NCBI GenBank assembly: GCA_001632435.1
Contig: KV423988.1
Coordinates: forward strand, 85,343-149,342
Reading direction: 5' to 3'
DNA: 64,000 bases
Origin: Calocera cornea HHB12733
Lineage: Eukaryota > Basidiomycota > Dacrymycetes > Dacrymycetales > Dacrymycetaceae
Below are positions 35,679 through 46,995 of this stretch, piece after piece. The position numbers and the translations under genes are program-made. The first letter of the stretch is position 1; each line of letters starts with the position of its first letter. The notes under the pieces are model-generated. The model had not been told where the DNA came from. It made no database searches and worked only from the letters and a program-made list of their open reading frames with translations.

Positions 35679-36694
35679 GGTGGTGCGGGAGAAAATGCGC
35701 GTGTTTGGCGCACATGGACTGGACTTGTGCGCGCGTGCATTGAACAGCACTGCGTGCATATTGATATCGCACAGCATATTGCAATGTACTACATATTAGC
35801 ATCCTCATTGGCACAATATCAGCATGACCATCATGTTACACGAGAATGAAGTGTGGCCTTGTTGAGCGAGGATGACGCGCCGGCGCAGGGCTCGAGGGTC
35901 GACTTGTTCGGCATCGAAGAAGCACAGGATAGCGACCCCTCCGTAGACTGTAGGAGGGCTCTGCGGGGTCGGCCGAGGCTCGGCTGAGGACACACAGTAT
36001 CTGTGCTCTGGTCCGTCGACGTCCACAACGTGACAGCCTGGCTGGACCGCTCTGTGCACGACGACAAGCTCGGCGGCTCCGAGCCAACCTACCCACCGAG
36101 TTCCACTGATCGGTAGCGCAACAAACAGCAACCTGGTAGAGCCGCCTGTAGAACCGTTGGAAGTAGCACCTTCTACTGTACGCCACTGACGACCCCGCGA
36201 TGAATTCACAACCCCCCCCCCAATCCCACACTTCGTCGGTCCGAGTCTCCGCGAACATCCAGGTTCTCCGGTCCCGCCCCTCCCGTAGGGTGACAGCCCC
36301 GCGTTCTGGGCTCTTCGGCCCGCGCAGCGTGCTTCACGGCGACTCGCGCGGCTTGGGGAATGTGCGTCGCCCCCGTTCTCCTGGAGTGCGGGTTGGTATT
36401 GGGAGGTGGTCGGCAGGTGGCTGTAGCCGAGACGGGTTCAGCTTGTTTGGGAAGTGGCCACGTGCATGTACATATGACGCGGGTCGTGCTGTGCTTGGGA
36501 TTAATACCGGACCGACCACTGTTGAGCTCTAGTGGATGTTCACGTTACTGGGGAGGAATGTGGAAACCACTAGCCTCACAAAATGTATAAAGAGCGACCT
36601 TTTCGGCGTTCAAGCTCTTCATCCAGCTCAAAGTTAAACCGGCCCAGTCCTCTCACACTCTCCCAGTCTAACCGTCTCAGACCAGTCTCCAACA
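35679..36694. other. Intergenic region
   Basis: This is the 3' flank of copy 2 and promoter of the secreted-protein gene. A run of nine C bases lies near 36,212. Minus-strand frames at 35,836-36,258 show no family features. Confidence 0.4.
36586..36591 (+). promoter_or_regulatory. TATA box of the small secreted protein gene
   Basis: TATAAA lies about 104 bases before the ATG at 36,695, a normal fungal distance. Confidence 0.55.
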
Positions 36695-37325
36695 ATGCAG
36701 TTCTCCAAGCTCATCTCCTTTTCGCTTTTCTTCCTGTCCTTCGGCCTGTTCGCTATGGCCATGCCGTTCACCAACGAGCTCGAGGGCGCAACGGCGCGCG
36801 CTCCAACGACGCAGCCGTCATCCAGATCGCCACCAACTTGGATGCCAAGGTCAAGGCGGATGTGGCGCTCATCGCGGCGCTCGTTGCCAAGGGTGACTTG
36901 TCCCTCGCTGATTTATGAGGCTGCGGTATGTACGGCATGGCTCACTGACCGCCACAAAGCTGGTGACCCTGACTACCGACATCATTGCTGCGGTCAACCT
37001 CCTTGTTGTCCTCCCTGGTGCCTCCGTTGGCGCGGTCGCTGACGTTACTCTCATCGCCAGCCTGTACGCGGACATCCTCGTCAAGATTCTCACCGTCCTA
37101 GACACCTGCCTCACGGTCCCCGGCTTCCTGACCTGCCCCAACCTCCTCAACCTCGACATCGCAATCGCCGCCCTCCTCGCCGCCCTCAACGCCTGTGTCT
37201 CGGGCTGCATCGACGCCATCGCGACTGCTTGCGAGTCCATCAACGTTGCGCTCACGATCAACCTTCCCGTTTGTGTCAACACCATCGCCATCCTGGTGCC
37301 GGTCTGGGCTGTGCTCGGCCTGTAA
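36695..37325 (+). CDS. Six-cysteine small secreted protein, reading frame disturbed in exon 1
   Basis: The ATG at 36,695 starts a clear signal peptide (ISFSLFFLSFGLFAMAMP). The next sensible protein sequence, SNDAAVIQIATNLDAKVKAD through KGDLSLADL, lies in another frame between about 36,787 and 36,915. The frame leading into exon 2 is again the first one. Exon 2 (36,960-37,325) encodes hydrophobic repeats with six cysteines (TC, TC, AC, GC, AC, VC) and ends at 37,325. The apparent intron 36,926-36,959 is only 34 nt, well below the others. So this gene has two compensating indels, or a premature stop at 36,916, or base errors. Similar Ala/Leu/Val-rich secreted proteins are common in polypores; the role is unknown. 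Confidence 0.5.
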
Positions 37326-37788
37326 ATAACCTGCTATAGGTGATTCTCTCTGTCTTTCGGGACCTTTGGACTCATTTTCATCAGCAAGCTCGCATTGGTG
37401 CAGGCTGGGTTGAGCGCCTGAGCCATGCAGGTCAAGGTCGCTGGCAGCCGCTCATGAGGACTGCAGCATACCCCAGTTGATGTCTCTTGCCCAAATGTTG
37501 TAGCGCTAAGAATCGAGCCCTGTTTTCTGAAGCATTGTGTGAGCACTCGTTGGTACCGTTATGGTGTGTACGCCCGATTTTAACAGAGACAACGCACATC
37601 GAGCCCGCTTCAGTTAATGTTGCTATGGAGACAGGCACGTGCGAGCTAATTTGATTCCGCAATCTCCTTTCTTCACGGAACCAGCAGAAGATACCTGGGC
37701 CCTGTCCCTTGTTCTGTCCCACCGTGTTGATTCTGTACTATTAATATGGCTCATTGTTGTATCTGGTCTTAAATTTGCTCTATTCTTC
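37326..37788. other. Intergenic region
   Basis: The 3' flank of the secreted protein and promoter of the coiled-coil gene lie here. No features are recognised. Confidence 0.4.
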
Positions 37789-39559
37789 ATGAGTCTTCGT
37801 GACCTTGGACTCGATGGAGTGGCTCTTCAACCTCGTGTCGCTGCTATTCTGACAAAACTGGTTCATGAACGTGACGAACTCAAGAAACGGAAACGACAAG
37901 ACAAAGCTCGAGTGCGTCCGCCAGTTGGTTGATTGCTTCCGATGCTAAGGGCGTACCCAGATCCAGACATTGCACCAGGAAGTTGAGAGGCTTACCTCGC
38001 ATAGCTCGGCGCTGCAAGACAGCTTGCGCGATACCTCCGATGCTCTCACCGAGACGCGGACCGCACATACACGACAGACCACCTCGTTGGCGCGCAAGAA
38101 TGCTATTCTGTCCCAACGCGTCCGCTATTTGGAATCCACCATAACTGATCTCCAGCTGGAGAGAGACGGCTTGACTCATGCTGTGGAAAGCTTAATTGAA
38201 GAGGCAGAAGGTAGGACGATCGGCTGCAAACCGTAGCAGCGCATCTGATGATGGGTGCCCAGTTCGGGGACCGAGCAGCACGCTGGTGCATCACAGCAGC
38301 ACGCAACTACGCCAACTTCTGCATTCCAATGGCCATGATCGAAATTTGCGACCTGCCAATACCTTCGCGCGTCCGTCAGAGGAGTATGCAGCTTCGCTCA
38401 TCTCCTCGCTTGCACGACGACTAGATGCAACGCAGGATGCGCTGGAGATTCTCGAGGAAGATTCAGAAACCAGCGTGAGTCGATCTACTTGCTTGATGAC
38501 TGGCGCTGACTTGGGTCTTTGGAAAGATTGCTATCCTGGAAGCGCGCATTGCAGATCGGGAAGCACAGCTGTATGGCGGTCTGATGCCGTCGGAAGCGAG
38601 CCGTCCTAAACGATCGTCGAGGATAGAGGATGTGGGGAGCTTGCGGAGATCCTTGCCGGCTGAAGCCTCCCGAATAACCCATACGCGCCTGGATGTGCTC
38701 GAATCAGAGCTTGAAGAGGAGGTGGAGCGCATTGCCAATAAGGTTATTATCTTTTACTACACATTCATATTCTCATACTGATTCATTTCAAAGCTGGAGG
38801 AGGTCCAAACGTCTATCTCTCACATCTCGGCTCGAAATCTTTGCAACATAACGCCTGCTCCAAATGGGACAGTCAACAACATATTGGATGGCATTCGTAT
38901 CGACCCCACAAACTTCCCATCAGAATCAATGGACGTTCCAGAAGCAGGAAACGCACTCAAGCTAGATGTAACTCGCAGCGGATCCGGCGAAGTCACATCT
39001 GCCGTCCACCGTAGCCCGAAGTCGCCTCGGTTCAAATCCGTGCTGAGGGACCTTGATGCCGAGATCGACCGCCTAGCTTCCGATCTGCATGATCTCAAGG
39101 TGGAGAGAGAGACTATGCTGGAGCTATCTGGCGACCCAAAAGAGGTGTGTCGTATGCCCATCATTCAGTATCTACGTCCCAATCCCCTTCTAGATCGGGC
39201 TTAAATTCCCGGAAGCAGCGGAGTTAATGGGCCTCAATGCCGGTCAGAACCGAGGAGGCGAGGACATGGAACATGTGAAAGAGCGGGAATCACCTTCCCC
39301 TCACCATATGTCCTTGCCTCCGGACTCACCAGAGGACACTCTTACTTCGTACGATGTTGCGTTCCAAGACGACAGTGACCAAAGCGACACCTCGGTGCGA
39401 CCATCACCCATTATACAGGCGATTCGGCCTGGACCCATCGATCCAGCAGCCTTACAGCGCCAACTGGCGGATGCACAAACTGCTTTAATGGCGAAGGAAG
39501 TGCAACTGCGCCGACTTCAAGACGAACTCGAAGACATGTTAATCGATCAGAATGGATGA
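37789..39559 (+). CDS. Orphan coiled-coil protein
   Basis: Six exons (37789-37911, 37961-38210, 38263-38474, 38527-38742, 38794-39144, 39194-39559) all keep phase, giving 505 residues. Long heptad-rich segments dominate: ILTKLVHERDELKKRKRQDK, LHQEVERLTSHSSALQDSL, LISSLARRLDATQDALEIL, and the last 60 residues (LQRQLADAQTALMAKEVQLR). Ser/Pro-rich linkers separate them. No catalytic motif, membrane segment or signal peptide is seen. A structural role in the cytoskeleton, spindle pole or septum would fit; the sequence does not show which. The start is the first ATG before the coiled coil; an upstream exon cannot be excluded. Confidence 0.7.
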
Positions 39560-39657
39560 GCGCAATGAAATTGTAAGTGGTTATCGCATGTTTGTTCGCA
39601 TACAAAGACAGACATATCTGACTGCCGGGTATATCATACAGATCATGATGAGGAATC

Positions 39658-42608
39658 CTAGATGGCAAGAGCGGTTCGCTTCTGAGGCGACTTCATGGGC
39701 GACTTCAGCCCTCCGCTGGCACGCACGCGAAGGCTCTTGCGGCGAGCGATCTCGCTCTGCCTGACCCGGCGCTGCCTGTCCATCGCAGCGCCCGGTGTTG
39801 AAAGCCCAGCGGCAGCCTTCACACCAAGCGAACGGCGAGAGTGCGCTTTGAGCGCCATGGACGAGCGAGACTTGCCGAGCGAGACTGGGATGTTGGACCC
39901 TCCCGCAGCATTGCGCCGCTCGTTCAGCTTGCTGATCACGCGGCCGCGGGAGATCCTCGGCCGACGGCGAGCTGCAAAGCTGGTGGCACTCTTGGAAGGC
40001 GACATCATGCCCTTGGAAGGAGAGATATTGGCCATAGGTTTCATGGGGGAGAACGTGAGCCCCGAGTTAAACCGGGGCAGGGGTGCTGTAGCTGGGGCGA
40101 CCCATTTGGGGCGGATGTTGAGCGGGGTATCGAGTGGGTTCGCCGTGGTAGACTTGAGGATACTGGTGGGTTCTTGAATAGCTGGAAGCGGTGTTGTAGC
40201 AATGTTTGGTTGCGGAGACTTGATAGTTGGTTGCATGCGTGCCAATGAGGATATCGTTGGTGCATACAGTGTGGAAGGCTTCTTGGTGATGGTCCTCTGC
40301 GGGACTTGCAGCGAGCCATTCAGCTCCTTCTCGCTCATGACAGACCCGCCAAGGCCCTTGCTGCTCGCCTGCGACGCGTGCAAGTTCCAGGCGTGAGGAG
40401 GCTTGTTCTCCTTCTCCGCTCCCTGCATAGCGCTCGAGAAGCTCGGCAGCGGTCTCCTCTGGGGCATCGAGGGGATCCTATGCGTCCCGCTCGGCGTGCG
40501 CGCAGTGCTATCCGAGGCGGCCCGACTGCCAGAGGCCGTCCGGGCGTTGCTGGGCTTGTGCGGGGCAGCGGCGAGGCCGCCGTACGCGGCTGCTTTCTGC
40601 GTCGGAGCGCGAGGGTGCATCGCGCTGGGGTTCGAGATGAGCGGCTTCTTCTCCGTTTCCTTGGCCTTCGCAGCGGGCAGCTGAGGAGGCGGCATCTGGT
40701 TCAGCATCCGCTGCGGGACCGGCATGGGCTTGGTCGCTGTGGTCCCGGCGTTGAACACGTGCCTGACCGCATTCGCCGTCCGTCCGAAGAAGCCGATCTT
40801 CCCCATCCCGGCCTGCTTAGCCGAACCACTCCCGTTGTTCGCCACCGTCAAGCGCGAGCCCATCGCACGTGAAGCTTGGGGGCTCACCCGCCTGGTCAAG
40901 GACGACCGGCGGGAGCGAGCAGCGGTATCCAGCTTCTTCCGCTGGGCGGGCGTGTCTCGCACCTGTACGACCTCACCCTTGCTAATCTGGGCGGGCTGGA
41001 TCTTCCTAGTATGCGCGGAGGAAGCACGCAGGCGCTTGGTCGCTCGGCGATCCCCTTCGTCCGTTTCCTCCGCAGTGGTGGTGGCGGCGGCGGCGGCGGA
41101 AGGGCCAGCACGAGCTGGTGCGTGCGCATCAGTTGACTTCCGCTTGTTCGCGCGAGACGGGAAGGAGGGTCCCGGTTCCCCCGAGTTGCCCCGCCGGGCG
41201 GCATAGTGATCCGCGATGGAGTCCATCCTGTTGTCATCAGCACCTTGCTCTTCGCCTCACAAGTCAAAGCAGACGAACTTTGCAAAATGCTTATCATGCT
41301 TCTCCTCGAACCTTGCCCTGCTCCTGCCCATCCACCCTTTCGCATCCCCCTCCTCCCCCTCCGCACCAGCAGCCCCAAAGCTCAGCACCGGCACCCCGCC
41401 CGCCTTCCCGCCCGCCGCAACGACGCGCCTATTAAGCTCCTCCAGCACGTTCTGCGTCACCTTGCTGAACTCGGCCTTGGTGACGCCGCGCTGGGGGGAG
41501 CCGAATACGAATTGGAAGGGGGTGGCTGGAGCGGGCTGCGGAAGAGAAGGAGGGGTGGATGGTGCAGCCATGGGGAAAGCGCCCGGGAGAGTGGCAAGGT
41601 GGTCTTGCTCCACAGGCGAAGGTGCGGGTGCGGGATCAGGCAGCTTGGGGTACAAGCCCAGTGAGTCCCTGCCCGCCAGCTCGAGCGCCCCCGAGAGAGG
41701 GGGGAAGAACTCGCTGAACATGATCGACTTGCGCCCCTCGGGCAGCTCGGGGCTCTCCCTCACCGGTCCAGAGCTGGACTTGACCAGCCGGATCGTCGTC
41801 GGGGCTGGGGAGTGCTCCGGTTCTTGCTTTCCCTGCTGGGCTGAGGGCGAGGGGGGGTGAGGAGTGAGCGGGCGTAGGTCGTCAACCTGCATCAGGCTCG
41901 CTGTGTCACTCTTCGTGCTTCCCCCATGTAGCTGGGCGGGAAGCTCATAAGTGGAAGCGGGATGGACGTGGGGTGGTATGGAAGGGCGGCGGAAGTCTTC
42001 CACAGCGACGAGGTTGGAGCGCGAGGAGCCGACGCGCTTGATGGCCGAGGCGAAGGCTTTGAGGTTCTTCCCCAGGCTGACCGCTATCACACCACTCAGT
42101 ATACTCCTAGTACCGATATGGAGGAGGAGGAAGGGGACGCACACTTGGGCATTGGAGGAGGCGCCGTGCCCCTCATGAGCCCACTCAGTCCGTCGATCGT
42201 ATGTGCCCTCGGCATGGACGGCGACGTCCCATCGACCATCTCCCACTCAGCCTGTGCACGCAGCGTCTGGTCTACATCATGCATGTCCCTGTCCTCGTCT
42301 GCTGTATCTTGCGCGGTAGTGTGCGAGCGCGTGTCCAGGTCCATGTCCGTGTCTGCGTCGCTGGAGAGCATGGGCAGTGCGGGCCCGGCGTGCGCGCGGA
42401 GCTTGATGATCAGTTCTGTGTTCTACATCCCATGTCAGGTTCTAGATCACCAAAAGAACACAGGAAGTAGAGAAGCGGGAGGTGGCAGGAGCAGGGAGGC
42501 GGGAGAGCGCACCTTCCCCTGGGCCTTCAAGCCGTACCGCTTGCAGAGCTTCACAAGCTGAGCACGCTTCATCCCCTCCAGCCCATCAGGCGGAGGCAAG
42601 GCGGGCAT
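39658..42608 (-). CDS. SAP-domain, NuSAP-like microtubule/chromatin protein
   Basis: Exons 42513-42608, 42145-42422, 41279-42076 and 39658-41227 give 913 residues. Residues 1-45 form a SAP motif across intron 1 (GLEGMKRAQLVKLCKRYGLK then NTELIIKLRAHAG), as in animal NuSAP1. Near residue 385 RFEEKHDKHFAKMDSIADHY resembles the short conserved helical motif around KM-x-S-I of NuSAP. The rest is basic, Ser/Pro/Ala-rich and disordered, with many TPSK- and SPMK-type sites, as expected for a Cdk-regulated spindle protein. The C-terminus (RKSLRVRASGGLKSPMKSPQ) is strongly basic. Orthology rests on two short motifs, so another SAP-domain nuclear protein remains possible. Confidence 0.6.
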
Positions 42609-42987
42609 CTTCGTCTGCTTCAATGCACGTGTATACAATGTATGAGGATAGCAATAGGAAAGGGTGTGCGAGTGAATGAAATGCAAGTAACAATGACTCC
42701 CTGGCAGGTGGAAGTTCGCCGCAAGCCCTTGCACTCAGGGTAGCCCAGCCGCGCTCCGCCAGAAATGCCAACCGACGCGTCTCGTCACGTGCCAAAAGAA
42801 ATCAGGCGGCACCGCCACCCAGAGTGCTGCTGACATAAGCTGAGCGTCATTTGCCCAGCAGGTTCTCGCACCGTCTGGGCTAGGGTCGCGCAGGATATAG
42901 AGCGCGACATTCCCGTACACTTTTCTGCTACTTATTCCCCCATTTCCCACTTACTCCTGCACCCCCAAACTACATTGTGCAATCAAC
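42609..42987. promoter_or_regulatory. Shared divergent promoter (NuSAP-like / FES1)
   Basis: The two start codons are 379 bases apart, head to head. No TATA box is clear. Confidence 0.5.
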
Positions 42988-44121
42988 ATGGAGTCACTAC
43001 TACGCTGGTCGATCGAGAACACCGACACCTCCTCCCCCGCGCACCTCGCAGCCCTCCAGCAAGCCTCACATGACCGCATGCAGTCCCTCGACCCCGCGCT
43101 CATCGACGCAATCCTCGGAAAGCCCGACGCGGTCAAAATGAAGGAGTCGATGGCCCTGGCCTCTGACGCGGGGCGCACGGGCGAGGAGCGGCTGCAGGCG
43201 CTGGACGATCTGGAGCTGCTCGTCGAGGGGATCGATAATGCGAATGATATGGCTAAGCTCGCGCTTTGGACGCCGTTGTGGGAGTTGGTCAAGGGCCCCA
43301 GCCAGGGCGAGGGCGAGGGCGCAGACTCTGGGAAAGGGGTGGACGACGAGCTCAGGGGCGCAGCGCTCTGGGTAGCAGGCACAGCCGTGCAGAACAACCC
43401 GCAGGCACAGGCCGACTTCCTCGCGCTCGACCCTATCCCCCTCTTGCTCAGCGTGCTGGCCAGCAAGGACGCCGGGAGGGCAACGAGGAGCCGGGCGGTG
43501 TATGCGCTCAGTGGAGGGATGAACCATAATGCCGAAGCAGTGGGGCGGATGGCGGCAGCGGGCGGGTGGAGCGTGCTGAGGGACGCCTTGACAGGTACAT
43601 CCACTTCTCCTGGTTCTCAACATCTTGAGGCTGACGCAATTCCAGATCCAGACATAAGCGTCCGCAGGAAAGTCGCCTTCCTGCTCAACACGCTCCTCCT
43701 ACTGGACGGCCCCGCCCCCTCCTCCTCCACCACCTCATCCGCAACAACAGAGAACAGCGCCGCGCCGCACCCGCGCGCCCAAAAAGAATTCTCGGCCCTC
43801 ACCACCTCTGGCCGCACACGACAAGCCCTGCAAACGGAGGGGATAATCAGCGCCCTGATCCGCGGCATACATCCCGGGAAGGCGACGCCGCACGGCGCGG
43901 ACGGGGACGGGGAGCAGGACGTGGATTTTGCGGAGAAGGCGGGCAGGGCGCTGGTTACGTATCTTGAGGGTGCAGAGGGAGGCGGTCGGGAGGAGAAAGG
44001 ACCGGGGGTGTGGACGGAGGAGCAGAAAGGGGAGCTGAGGGAAGCGCTAGCGGGGCAGGGGGAGGACAGGCTCGGGCTGGATGAGACGGAGTGGGATCGG
44101 CTGAAGGGGAGCGTGCAGTAG
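42988..44121 (+). CDS. FES1: Hsp70 nucleotide exchange factor Fes1
   Basis: Exons 42988-43594 and 43646-44121 give 360 residues. The N-terminal MESLLRWSIENTD followed by IDAILGKPDAVKMKESM is the Fes1/HspBP1 signature. Armadillo-like repeats follow: ALDDLELLVEGIDNANDMAK, LRGAALWVAGTAVQNNPQAQ and RSRAVYALSGGMNHNAEAVG, then SVRRKVAFLLNTLLLLDG. The protein releases ADP from cytosolic Hsp70 and sends misfolded clients to degradation. The C-terminal part contains a Ser/Thr-rich insertion and a Glu/Gly-rich tail longer than in yeast. It forms a chaperone pair in this window with the DnaJ-X gene only by chance of location. Confidence 0.92.
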   Translation: MESLLRWSIENTDTSSPAHLAALQQASHDRMQSLDPALIDAILGKPDAVKMKESMALASDAGRTGEERLQALDDLELLVEGIDNANDMAKLALWTPLWELVKGPSQGEGEGADSGKGVDDELRGAALWVAGTAVQNNPQAQADFLALDPIPLLLSVLASKDAGRATRSRAVYALSGGMNHNAEAVGRMAAAGGWSVLRDALTGTSTSPGSQHLEADAIPDPDISVRRKVAFLLNTLLLLDGPAPSSSTTSSATTENSAAPHPRAQKEFSALTTSGRTRQALQTEGIISALIRGIHPGKATPHGADGDGEQDVDFAEKAGRALVTYLEGAEGGGREEKGPGVWTEEQKGELREALAGQGEDRLGLDETEWDRLKGSVQ

Positions 44122-44257
44122 CTCTTCGCGCAGAGTATCATAGTCTCATTACGAGTCACTATCTCGCATAGAAAGAGAAAGAGAGTAGTAATGATGTATT
44201 CCTAGCGCTCATCACCCCGGCCCCTTCCCTCCGTCGCACCTGCCCCCCTTCCACCTC

Positions 44258-44886
44258 TCATCCCATCCTCCCAAAGTCCACCCTCCCCACCTCATCAACC
44301 GGCAGATGCGCAACAGCCTCCAACCGATGCCCATCCGCGTCCCTCACGAACGCGCCGTAGTACCCCGGTCCATAATAGTCCCTCACGCCGGGGGCACCGT
44401 CCGAGGTACCGCCGTGCTGCAGGGCTGCGGTGTGGAATTGGAGGACTTGGTCCTGGCTGGAGGGGAAGGGGGTTAGCGAGGTGTTTGGAGTGGTTAGCGG
44501 CTGACTTGTTGGAGCGTTCGGGGCTGGGAGCCTGTGAGTGAGCGGACGTACGTCTCTGCGTGAAACGCCAAATGCGTGCCATACGCCCACCCGCCGACCT
44601 CCCCCTCCCCAACCCGGCCCTTAGCCTCATAAACAGTCAGCACCTCCTCCCCCTCACATCCAAATCCCATCACCCCCGTATCAGCGTGGTAGAAGAGCCT
44701 CTGCCACCCTAATGCGGCCAGGACAGCGCTGTAGAATGAGGAGGAGAGGGGGAGGGAGCGGACTGTTAGGGAGATGTGGGCGAAGGCGCGCTGCCTGGGG
44801 TTAAGGTGGGTTGGGGCGCGGAGTGCGGATGAAAGGGGTGAAGGGCGTGCGTACGCTTTGGGGGGTTGCACTGGTGAGAGGGACAT
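44258..44886 (-). CDS. Glyoxalase/VOC-fold protein
   Basis: Two introns are probable: one soon after the start (MSLSPVQPPK joined to QRAFAHISLTVRSL) and one after THLAFHAE. AHISLTVRSLPLSSSFYSAV opens the first beta-alpha-beta module with its metal-type histidine. GTHLAFHAE and LQFHTAALQHGGTSDGAPG start the second, and YYGPGYYGAFVRDADGHRLE supplies the C-terminal Glu. This is the pattern of bacterial-type small VOC proteins annotated as glyoxalase or bleomycin-resistance-like. Substrate is unknown. The family is often gained by transfer, but base composition here matches neighbours. Confidence 0.8.
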
Positions 44887-45187
44887 CGCAAGCCACAGTC
44901 AAGTGCGGACGTGGGCTGCTCGATGGTCCTGGCTCCACCTACAGAAGTGAGGGCCCGACTCGAAGTGCCGAACGTCGAGTCACCTCCTCCCCCCACTTCC
45001 CCCCCACTTCCCCGCACTCCAATGGGGGGTAATAAGTCGTGTTTAAGTATCATATAGGTGCTGTACAGTACAATGCCAAAATTACTGTCGTAGATCACCC
45101 CTCCTTTCCCCGTCGCCTCTTCCCATGTTCCCGCCTTGACACTGTCCTTCTCGCCAGCCTCACCAGACCGCCGCAGCTAGGTATCGC
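44887..45187. other. Short intergenic stretch
   Basis: This lies between the VOC gene's start and the stop of the lipase gene. No feature is seen apart from a CCCCACTTCC duplication near 44,990-45,010. Confidence 0.4.
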
Positions 45188-46995
45188 TCACAGCTCGAAC
45201 CCCTCTGCCCAATGGTCCAGCACATCCGCCCCCTGCTTCTGAAACGACGCCCGACAAATGAGCGGCCCATGCGCGTTCCTCACCCCCTCAATGAGCACCA
45301 AGTGCTTCTCGAAGCCGAGCCCGTTCAGCTCCTCCGCACACCGCCGTTGCACGTCCGTCAGCATCGGCTGCTCTCCGGCGGCAGCGGCGAGGGCGTTCGC
45401 GTCCGGCATCGGGCCGTCCGTGTCGGCTTCCCCGTCGGCTTTCGCTTCCCGCTCGCGAGCGGCGGCTTTGGCGGCCAGCTTGAGGAGCGAGGTGGAAGAG
45501 CCTGCAGCGGAGGGTTTCCCGTTGCCCGTAGGGACGGGGCTCGCAGTGCCCGACCCGTCCGGGCTGCGGGGGCCACTCTCGATCGTCGGGGTTAACGTGC
45601 CTGAGCGATTTAGCGACAGCAGGGTGGGGCGGCGCGAGAGCGTGGGGGAGAGGGCGCCCGGTCCGTCTGATTCTAGAAGGGCGATTCGGCGGCGGGACTC
45701 TCGCGCGGCTGAGCTGAAGCGGTAGACGAGCGCGAGGACTATTATGGGCGCTACGAGCGGGACCAGGAGGGGGGAGAGGGCGTAGAAGACCTGCGGGAGG
45801 GCATCAGCTTTGCATATAGCGGGCTGGAGGAGCACATACGTAGTTGTACGGGTATGAGAACTGAAGGTGAGGAGGGAGCACGGGCCGGGCAGGCCAAAAT
45901 GAGGAGATGTACTCGTACGACAAGATTGACGTCGGAGCCTCGGGCGGCGCGGGAGGCTCTGACGGCAGCTCCCACTTGACGATCAAATGCGGGTATTTGG
46001 TGTCGAACGTCCTACTCACTTATCAGCATATATGCTAGACGATGGAAAGGAGAGTAGCGCACAACTTGATCCCATTGGTCTGATAGTGGAAGAACGGGTC
46101 CTGCACCTCTATCGCGCTCGTGACATACGGCACGGTCACGTCGCCCGCGGCGTTGGCGTACAGGCACCTCCTGCCGAAGCGCTCCAACCCACGGTAAAAC
46201 ACCCCCTCCGGATCAGCCATGATCTCCAGCAGCGGGCGGCCGGTCGAGCCCCACGAGTCGATGGCGTAGAACTGCTCGCCCGTGCGCGAGAGCCAGCGCG
46301 GGCCGAGCGTGTAGGTTAGCGAGGAGTAGAAGGACGGGTAGCGCGGGAGGCCGATGTGCGGCGCTGCGAATGTGTAGAATGCGCTGGGAGTGACGCGGTC
46401 GAAGAAGTTTTGGGTTTGAAGGATCCTGCCCCGACATCAGCACCAGCACTTTGTTCCTAGCAGAGGAAAGTAATGCGCACCCGATGACATAGCGGGCGAT
46501 CAATCCCCCTAGGGAGTACCCAACAATGCTGACCTTCACGACCTTCTTCTTTCCTCCCTCCTCGAGCTTGTCCACATACTCCAGAAACTCCCCCGCAACC
46601 CGCTCCGCGCCCCAGTCCACCCCGTCGTACGTGTGGTTCCCCCTATTCGCCTTAGCCACCAGGATGTCGAGCACGGGCTCTTGCTCGCTGGAAGGCTGCT
46701 GCTGCTCGTCGTCGCCGGAATTGACATGCGGCGAAGGGACGGGAAACTGCCGCCTTAGGCGGGAAGACATGGACGAGAGGTGGGCGGGGTCACCCCACAT
46801 GCCGTGGACGAAGAGGACGAGGTGCACCGGCTGCGCGGTGATATGTCCATTCGCGGCCGCGGGAGGGGCATCGGCCCGCGCTTGTGCTTCGGATTCGGAT
46901 TCGGCTGGTTGTGATTGCTCGGTGACTGGGGGCGCAGTGGGGTTGGTTAGGGAGAAGGTGATGAGCGGGTCGTCCATCGAGTTGGTGGTTGCCAT
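45188..46995 (-). CDS. DUF676 alpha/beta-hydrolase lipase (ROG1/LPL1-like) with membrane segment
   Basis: The frame starts at 46,995 and has four or so short introns. VHLVLFVHGMWGDPAHLSSM carries the oxyanion-type HG. VSIVGYSLGGLIARYVIG holds the G-x-S-x-G nucleophile. FYTFAAPHIGLPRYP and ANAAGDVTVPYVTSAI continue the DUF676 fold. A hydrophobic stretch, FYALSPLLVPLVAPIIVLAL, about two-thirds along could anchor the protein in a membrane such as the lipid-droplet or ER surface. A Ser/Pro/Thr-rich region and a conserved-looking end (QRRCAEELNGLGFEKHLVL) follow. Yeast relatives act on phospholipids; the membrane-anchored longer form is common in basidiomycetes. Exact exon limits are uncertain. 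Confidence 0.82.

Noticed and set aside
35836..36258. Minus-strand 140-codon frame
   Set aside because: Arg/Ser/Cys-rich translation, no domain, no suitable start context; probably non-coding.
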